From: Hoylesella timonensis 4401737 = DSM 22865 = JCM 15640
GTDB lineage: Bacteria > Bacteroidota > Bacteroidia > Bacteroidales > Bacteroidaceae
Length of the DNA stretch: 38,928 bases
Direction: 5' to 3'
Assembly (NCBI RefSeq): GCF_000455445.1
Contig: NZ_HG417091.1
Location: forward strand, 50,052-88,979
Shown: positions 34,494 to 38,928 of the stretch, piece after piece
How the letters are laid out: every line of letters starts with the position of its first letter
How positions within the stretch are numbered: position 1 is the stretch's first letter
Program-made: the position numbers and the translations under genes
Notes under the pieces: generated by a model
Told to the model about the DNA's origin: nothing
What the model saw: the letters and a program-made list of their open reading frames with translations, nothing else
Databases searched by the model: none

Positions 34494-35846
34494 ATGGCAT
34501 CTTTGACATTAGCGATTGTTATCGTTTTTTGTATTGGCTATTTATTTATAGCCATAGAGAGTGTTACAAAAGTGAACAAGGCAGCTGTTGCCTTGCTGAT
34601 GTTCGTGGCTTGTTGGACACTGTTCATGCTGGATCCTAATACCTATTTGCCTGGGTTTTCTGGACAAGCGTTGGTAAACGAGGTGAGTAGTGTGATTGAA
34701 AAGCATTTGGGTAGCACGTCTACAACTTTGTTCTTCTTGATGGGTGCGATGACGATTGTAGAAGTAGTCGACCAAAATGGCGGTTTCAACTTCGTACGAG
34801 ATGTTATGAAGACCAAGAGCAAGCGCTCATTGTTGTGGCGCATTGCCTTTATGACTTTCTTCCTGTCTGCTGTGCTCGACAACCTTACTACCAGTATCGT
34901 GATGATTATGATACTACGCAAGCTGGTGAAGTCACACGAAGACCGTCTTATCTATGCCTCCTTAGTTATTATAGCCGCCAATTCAGGTGGAGCTTTTTCG
35001 CCCATTGGAGACGTTACTACCATTATGTTGTGGAACAAGGGAACTATCACCACAGCAGGTGTTATAGAGGAAATCTTTGTCCCATCGTTGGTAGCAATGG
35101 TTGTACCAGCGTTTATTATGCAATATCAATTGAAGGGCGAGTTAGAACCTGCTGATGTTCATGTTACCTCCGACTATCAGGTGCTTGACTTTAGCAGTAC
35201 ACAACGCAAGATAATTTTCTTCTTGGGTGTGGGCGGATTAATGTTTGTTCCTATTTTTAAGAGCATTACGCATTTACCTCCTTTTGTGGGTATCCTCTTA
35301 GTATTGGGCGTGTTATGGACCGTGACCGAGGTGTTTTACCGCAGATTGCATCGCAAAAAGGACGGTATGACCAAGCGTGTTAGCAATTTGTTATCTAATA
35401 TTGATATGTCCACTATTCTGTTCTTCCTCGGTATCCTCATGGCGGTAGCGAGTTTGGAACAAATAGGTGTGTTAGAAGGACTTGGCAAATGGCTCAATGA
35501 CGCGTCTAACGGTAACCATTACATTGTGACGGGTATCATTGGTGTTATTTCAAGTATCGTTGATAATGTTCCATTAGTGGCTGGATGTATGGGCATGTAT
35601 CCAATCGAGGCAGCAGGAGATATGGCAGTAGATGGCATCTTCTGGCAGTTGTTGGCATACTGTGCTGGTGTGGGAGGTTCTATCCTTATCGTGGGTAGTG
35701 CTGCTGGCGTGGTTGTCATGGGATTGGAGAAGATAACCTTTGGTTGGTACCTCAAGCATGTTAGTTGGATTGCTATGGTAAGTTATTTATCAGGAATCTT
35801 ATGCTATTGGGTCATTCGTACTTTCATTTTCCCGGCAGTTATATAA
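34494..35846 (+). CDS. nhaD: NhaD-type sodium:proton antiporter
   Basis: A 450-residue inner-membrane protein with about a dozen hydrophobic helices. Family motifs are SAVLDNLTTSIVM, NSGGAFSPIGDVTTIMLW and IVDNVPLVAG, with the paired Asp-Asn sites expected to bind Na+ or Li+. It exchanges cytoplasmic Na+ for external H+. The ATG at 34494 is preferred: the 17 extra residues of a longer frame are not family-like and the start follows the promoter by a plausible distance. The next gene begins 49 bases later and may share the transcript. Confidence 0.93.
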   Translation: MASLTLAIVIVFCIGYLFIAIESVTKVNKAAVALLMFVACWTLFMLDPNTYLPGFSGQALVNEVSSVIEKHLGSTSTTLFFLMGAMTIVEVVDQNGGFNFVRDVMKTKSKRSLLWRIAFMTFFLSAVLDNLTTSIVMIMILRKLVKSHEDRLIYASLVIIAANSGGAFSPIGDVTTIMLWNKGTITTAGVIEEIFVPSLVAMVVPAFIMQYQLKGELEPADVHVTSDYQVLDFSSTQRKIIFFLGVGGLMFVPIFKSITHLPPFVGILLVLGVLWTVTEVFYRRLHRKKDGMTKRVSNLLSNIDMSTILFFLGILMAVASLEQIGVLEGLGKWLNDASNGNHYIVTGIIGVISSIVDNVPLVAGCMGMYPIEAAGDMAVDGIFWQLLAYCAGVGGSILIVGSAAGVVVMGLEKITFGWYLKHVSWIAMVSYLSGILCYWVIRTFIFPAVI

Positions 35847-35895
35847 GTTTATCGCTGATTACGATTGATTGATAATAACATAACCTGGCAACAAC

Positions 35896-38454
35896 ATGAT
35901 TGATAAAATTATTTGTAGTCTATTTGTGTTGTTGCTGGGAATACTTCCTGCTACGGCACAAAACAGTTCTGTTTTTGAACGTTTTTTTGCAAATGCTGTA
36001 ACCTTTTCCAAAACGTTTCCACGGGAGAAGGTGCATTTGCATTTAGATAACAGCAGCTATTACCAAGGTGATACTATATGGTTTAAGGCGTATGTTGTAA
36101 CGGCTACAAATAATCAGTTGAGCAGTATCAGTAAACCGCTTTATGTAGAATTGCTCGATCAGCTCGGCAATGTAATGGAGCGCCATATCATTAAGTTGCA
36201 CGATGGCGAGGGAGAAGGGCATATTGCACTGACGAATGCCTTTTTCACGGGTTATTATGAGATACGAGCTTACACCCGTTGGATGTTGGCTTTTGACGAT
36301 GCATCGTACTTTTCACAAACCATTCCCATATATCGGAAACGGCTCACACATAAGGAGTCACCAAGGAGTATTGCTGTATACAACATGGATAAGAGTATGG
36401 CGCAACGTCCGCTTCCTCAAAAAGACGAGTTAGAAGTTCGCTTTTACCCTGAGGGCGGTAACTTGGTGCAAGGCATTCCCTGTGTGATTGGATTCGAAAC
36501 AGTGAGCCGTGACAGCGGTTTTGTAAACCTTGATGGATTCTTACTTTCTCCTTCGGGCGAACGTACAATTCCCATTTCTACGATTCATGATGGGATGGGG
36601 AGCTTCATGTATATACCAGGTGAACAGCCCGCCAATGTAGAAATCCTTTTTCGAGGCAGAACTTATCGCTTCGAGTTGCCAAAAGCTTTGCCACAAGGTT
36701 ATTCCATGTCTGTAGCAAACCGAGAAACATCTTTCGATGTGACGGTGAAGAGAAGTTCAGAATCGTTGACAGATTCCTTGGCATTGTTCACCTTTTCTCA
36801 AGGAACACCGCATAGTTTCAACACCATAGAATTTGTGGGTAAGGTGTCGAAGACACTGCGAATTATGAAATCAGACTTACCTCCTGGCATTGTGCGTATG
36901 TCGCTTATCAATGCAGCTGGACATACTCTTTGCGACCGTTTTTGTTTTTCCTATCCAAAGAAGACAATCACCATGAAAGGTGTTAGCGATAATAAGGTGT
37001 ACACGCCCTATCAGAAAGCACGCTATGAGGTAAAGGTTACCGATACGGAAGGGAAGCCTGTGCGCAATGCCAGTGTGTCGATAGCCATACGTGATGGTGA
37101 ACGAACCGACTATATACCAGCCTCTCAAACCATTGAAACTGACTTACTGCTCACTTCCGATTTAAAAGGTTATATTCATCAACCAACGTATTATTTTGAA
37201 GAACAGAGTAGGGGAAGGCGCAAATTGTTAGACAATTTGTTGCTTATTCGTGGTTGGAGACAATATGATATAACTCAGCTTATCGGTGAGAAGCCGTTTG
37301 AACCGAAGCAAATGCCCGAACCAAACCTGACCCTGTATGGGCATGTAGACTCTTGGTTTGGCAAACAACAGTCTAATATTGCCGTTACAGTGTTAGGTAA
37401 GCGCGACACAATTTATGTGTCGGGGGCTACCTATACCGACTCGTTAGGGAATTTCAGTCTGCCAATGGACGATATGTATGGGCGAATGGAGTCTGTCATT
37501 CAGACCAAACGTAATGGTAAGCAAAAGAATCGTTATGCCGATGTGAGTCTTTATCGCAATTTTGAACCTGGCTTAAGAGCTTATGATTGGCGAGAGTTGC
37601 ACCCCACTTGGGAGGAACCTGTAGACACTTTGGCACTGCAACAATTGGTCGATTCGCTTACAACAAATCAACTTGAAGCGAATGCTTTGCAAATAGACGA
37701 GGTGGTGGTGAAGGGCAAAAAGCGTCATAATACTTTGAAAGACACAGAGTCGTTTGAACGAGATATTCTTGCCTTTTATAATATTCGTAAACATATTGAC
37801 AAGCTACGCGACGAAGGGAAGTATGTATCCAACGAGGTGGGATTTTTCTTGCACAACCTTAACCCACTAATTAACCCAGAAGGAACGCAATATGGTGTTA
37901 ATCCGCTGCGATATAGCGTGAATGGAGAAGAGATACAACTGCCCTATATAGAGAAAGACCTCGACATGGTAGAAACGGCAATGTTGTACATGGACAAGTT
38001 TAACAGATACGCTTATTCAGTTGACGATAACTATCGCATACGGAAGTCTGAACTCACCGATGCTTATACTCATTTACGTGTAGACACTGCCAGTCAAACA
38101 GAACTCAACAAGTATGTAGTACGTTGTGCGTTCAAGATGGCTGACAATTGGAGTTCTAACAAAAACTATCGCCCATCACGAGGTATCCGCCGCACAGTGA
38201 TTCAAGGATATGACGAGCCAAAAGCTTTTTATTCGCCCATCTATCCAGAGAGTGGATACTTTGACAGCAATGCCGATGAGATGCGTCGCACTTTATATTG
38301 GAATCCGAATTTGAAGACAGACGAAAATGGAATAGCGGTTGTAGAATATTACAATGGAAGTTACACAACTTATATGAATGTGTGTGCGGAGACGCTCGTA
38401 GATGGCGTACCCGCATCACTGAACGCTTTTTCTTATCCTATCCGTAAAAAGTAA
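35896..38454 (+). CDS. large secreted MG2/macroglobulin-like protein with plug-like segment
   Basis: An 852-residue precursor with signal peptide (MIDKIICSLFVLLLGILPATAQ). The N-terminal part has the EKVHLHLDNSSYYQGDTIWF motif of macroglobulin (MG2)-like domains, followed by several Ig-like and CarboxypepD_reg-like repeats (GHVDSWFGKQQSNIAVTVLG, about residue 480). A plug-like IDEVVVKGK occurs near residue 600 and a final MG-like domain closes the protein. No thioester motif or barrel is present. It is probably periplasmic or surface-located. Function unknown. Its 3' end overlaps a truncated GNAT gene on the other strand by 17 bases. Confidence 0.85.
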   Translation: MIDKIICSLFVLLLGILPATAQNSSVFERFFANAVTFSKTFPREKVHLHLDNSSYYQGDTIWFKAYVVTATNNQLSSISKPLYVELLDQLGNVMERHIIKLHDGEGEGHIALTNAFFTGYYEIRAYTRWMLAFDDASYFSQTIPIYRKRLTHKESPRSIAVYNMDKSMAQRPLPQKDELEVRFYPEGGNLVQGIPCVIGFETVSRDSGFVNLDGFLLSPSGERTIPISTIHDGMGSFMYIPGEQPANVEILFRGRTYRFELPKALPQGYSMSVANRETSFDVTVKRSSESLTDSLALFTFSQGTPHSFNTIEFVGKVSKTLRIMKSDLPPGIVRMSLINAAGHTLCDRFCFSYPKKTITMKGVSDNKVYTPYQKARYEVKVTDTEGKPVRNASVSIAIRDGERTDYIPASQTIETDLLLTSDLKGYIHQPTYYFEEQSRGRRKLLDNLLLIRGWRQYDITQLIGEKPFEPKQMPEPNLTLYGHVDSWFGKQQSNIAVTVLGKRDTIYVSGATYTDSLGNFSLPMDDMYGRMESVIQTKRNGKQKNRYADVSLYRNFEPGLRAYDWRELHPTWEEPVDTLALQQLVDSLTTNQLEANALQIDEVVVKGKKRHNTLKDTESFERDILAFYNIRKHIDKLRDEGKYVSNEVGFFLHNLNPLINPEGTQYGVNPLRYSVNGEEIQLPYIEKDLDMVETAMLYMDKFNRYAYSVDDNYRIRKSELTDAYTHLRVDTASQTELNKYVVRCAFKMADNWSSNKNYRPSRGIRRTVIQGYDEPKAFYSPIYPESGYFDSNADEMRRTLYWNPNLKTDENGIAVVEYYNGSYTTYMNVCAETLVDGVPASLNAFSYPIRKK

Positions 38455-38578
38455 TCAAATATTGTAGGTGTTTCATGGGATGTCCACCCCAATCGGTGTC
38501 GTCTACATACCGAAACCCTTGGGTTGTGTAGAGGCGCTCTGCATGTGGATTGTCTTTGTCCACTAAAAGTCCAATTTT
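38438..38578 (-). pseudogene. GNAT acetyltransferase C-terminus, cut by an IS
   Basis: A 46-codon frame ends in tail residues of a GNAT acetyltransferase: KIGLLVDKDNPHAERLYTTQ then GFRYVDDTDWGG. The N-(P/x)-x-A-x-x-(L/F)-Y helix and the GF-x-Y strand are the family's last elements. The reading frame runs exactly up to the IS end at 38579, so the gene's start was displaced by insertion. Confidence 0.75.
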
Positions 38579-38928
38579 GAGACCTCTGCAAAACCTTACC
38601 CCATTCTCTATTATTCTTGTTTTTGATCACTATTGGCTCACCTGCGGTCTATATTTTTGATTTTTAGGCTGTATATGCTCTATTTCATCTCATATTCTCC
38701 CTTTATTTGAGAGAATTAGACACAATTATCCCTGGAGTTCGATATAAATTGTAGGCAATAGCCTCCATGATGTGTTGTGCGTGAGTCTTATCTAAACCTA
38801 CATATCTGGCTATCCCACCATGAAACCATCTGTGAATAGAGCCAAAGGTACGTTCCACTTTGTACCGTGTCTTGCTGATAGCTACATTAACACGCTGCTC
38901 TCTTTCCGTTAGCTTACGTCCCCTTACG
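38579..38928 (-). mobile_element. IS5-type insertion sequence, incomplete at window edge
   Basis: The element begins with GAGACCTCTGCAAAACC, an end typical of IS5-like elements in this group, and contains a minus-strand transposase end. The other end is outside the window, so its length and target duplication cannot be judged. Confidence 0.75.
38703..38928 (-). CDS. IS5-family transposase, C-terminal part
   Basis: 75 codons of the transposase read in one open frame to the window edge. KTRYKVERTFGSIHRWFHGG carries the conserved E of the C-terminal Y-x2-R-x3-E-x6-K-like region (YKVERTFG), followed by ARYVGLDKTHAQHIMEAIAYNL. This is the typical end of the DDE domain. No frameshift is seen in this part, so the element may be active. 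The N-terminus is outside the window. Confidence 0.85.
   Translation of the reverse strand, partial: VRGRKLTEREQRVNVAISKTRYKVERTFGSIHRWFHGGIARYVGLDKTHAQHIMEAIAYNLYRTPGIIVSNSLK

Overview
The window looks like a chromosome segment of a Bacteroidota species, most likely Prevotella or a close relative. Supporting signs are a SusC/SusD outer-membrane pair, OmpA-like and TonB-linked barrels with CarboxypepD_reg-like domains, lipoproteins, an NhaD antiporter, promoters of the Bacteroidota form TTTG-N19/20-TAnnTTTG, A/T-rich leaders without clear Shine-Dalgarno sequences, and an intergenic segment (about 21425-21815) that I recognise as resembling a dispersed Prevotella repeat. No rRNA, tRNA or CRISPR array was seen.

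Layout. (1) 205-1101, minus: a PPK2 polyphosphate kinase. (2) 1325-13405, minus: a 12-kb tightly packed defence operon. In transcription order it holds a small XRE regulator, a Bro-N/Fic protein, a TIGR02391 (Ymh-type) protein, a type III Res helicase-nuclease, a type III Mod methyltransferase, a large SIR2-domain protein and a protein with a PD-(D/E)XK nuclease signature. The last two genes look clearly more A/T-rich than the others. (3) 13578-21226, minus: mostly core genes, namely a DUF6155-like protein, dnaK, a conserved hypothetical, an outer-membrane barrel, recA, a saccharopine/carboxynorspermidine dehydrogenase-family protein and a DUF6621-like protein. A strong plus-strand promoter at 17344-17374 faces into a hairpin-rich short transcript with a 31-codon ORF. 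(4) 21943-26341: a small peptide-system-like locus with a ThiF/MccB-like E1 enzyme, a PAS-LuxR regulator, a TonB-receptor-like barrel, and the broken N-terminus of a C39 peptidase ABC exporter cut by a decayed IS4-type element. Three nearly identical 16-bp palindromes lie in this locus, and two sit exactly 38 bp ahead of the -7 boxes of the E1 and barrel genes. (5) 26529-34079, plus: a TlpA-like thioredoxin protein, a DUF6242-like lipoprotein, SusC and SusD, with a strong hairpin terminator just before susC. (6) 34494-38454, plus: NhaD, then a large secreted macroglobulin-like protein. (7) 38438-38928: the C-terminus of a GNAT acetyltransferase cut by an IS5-type element that runs off the end.

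The two regions most likely to be new are the seven-gene defence operon and the palindrome-controlled E1/LuxR/barrel/C39 locus. In the first, DNA modification and restriction, an AMPylase toxin candidate and an NAD-consuming SIR2 effector appear to be under one promoter. In the second, a LuxR-type regulator appears to control modification and outer-membrane genes for a peptide whose exporter has been lost here.
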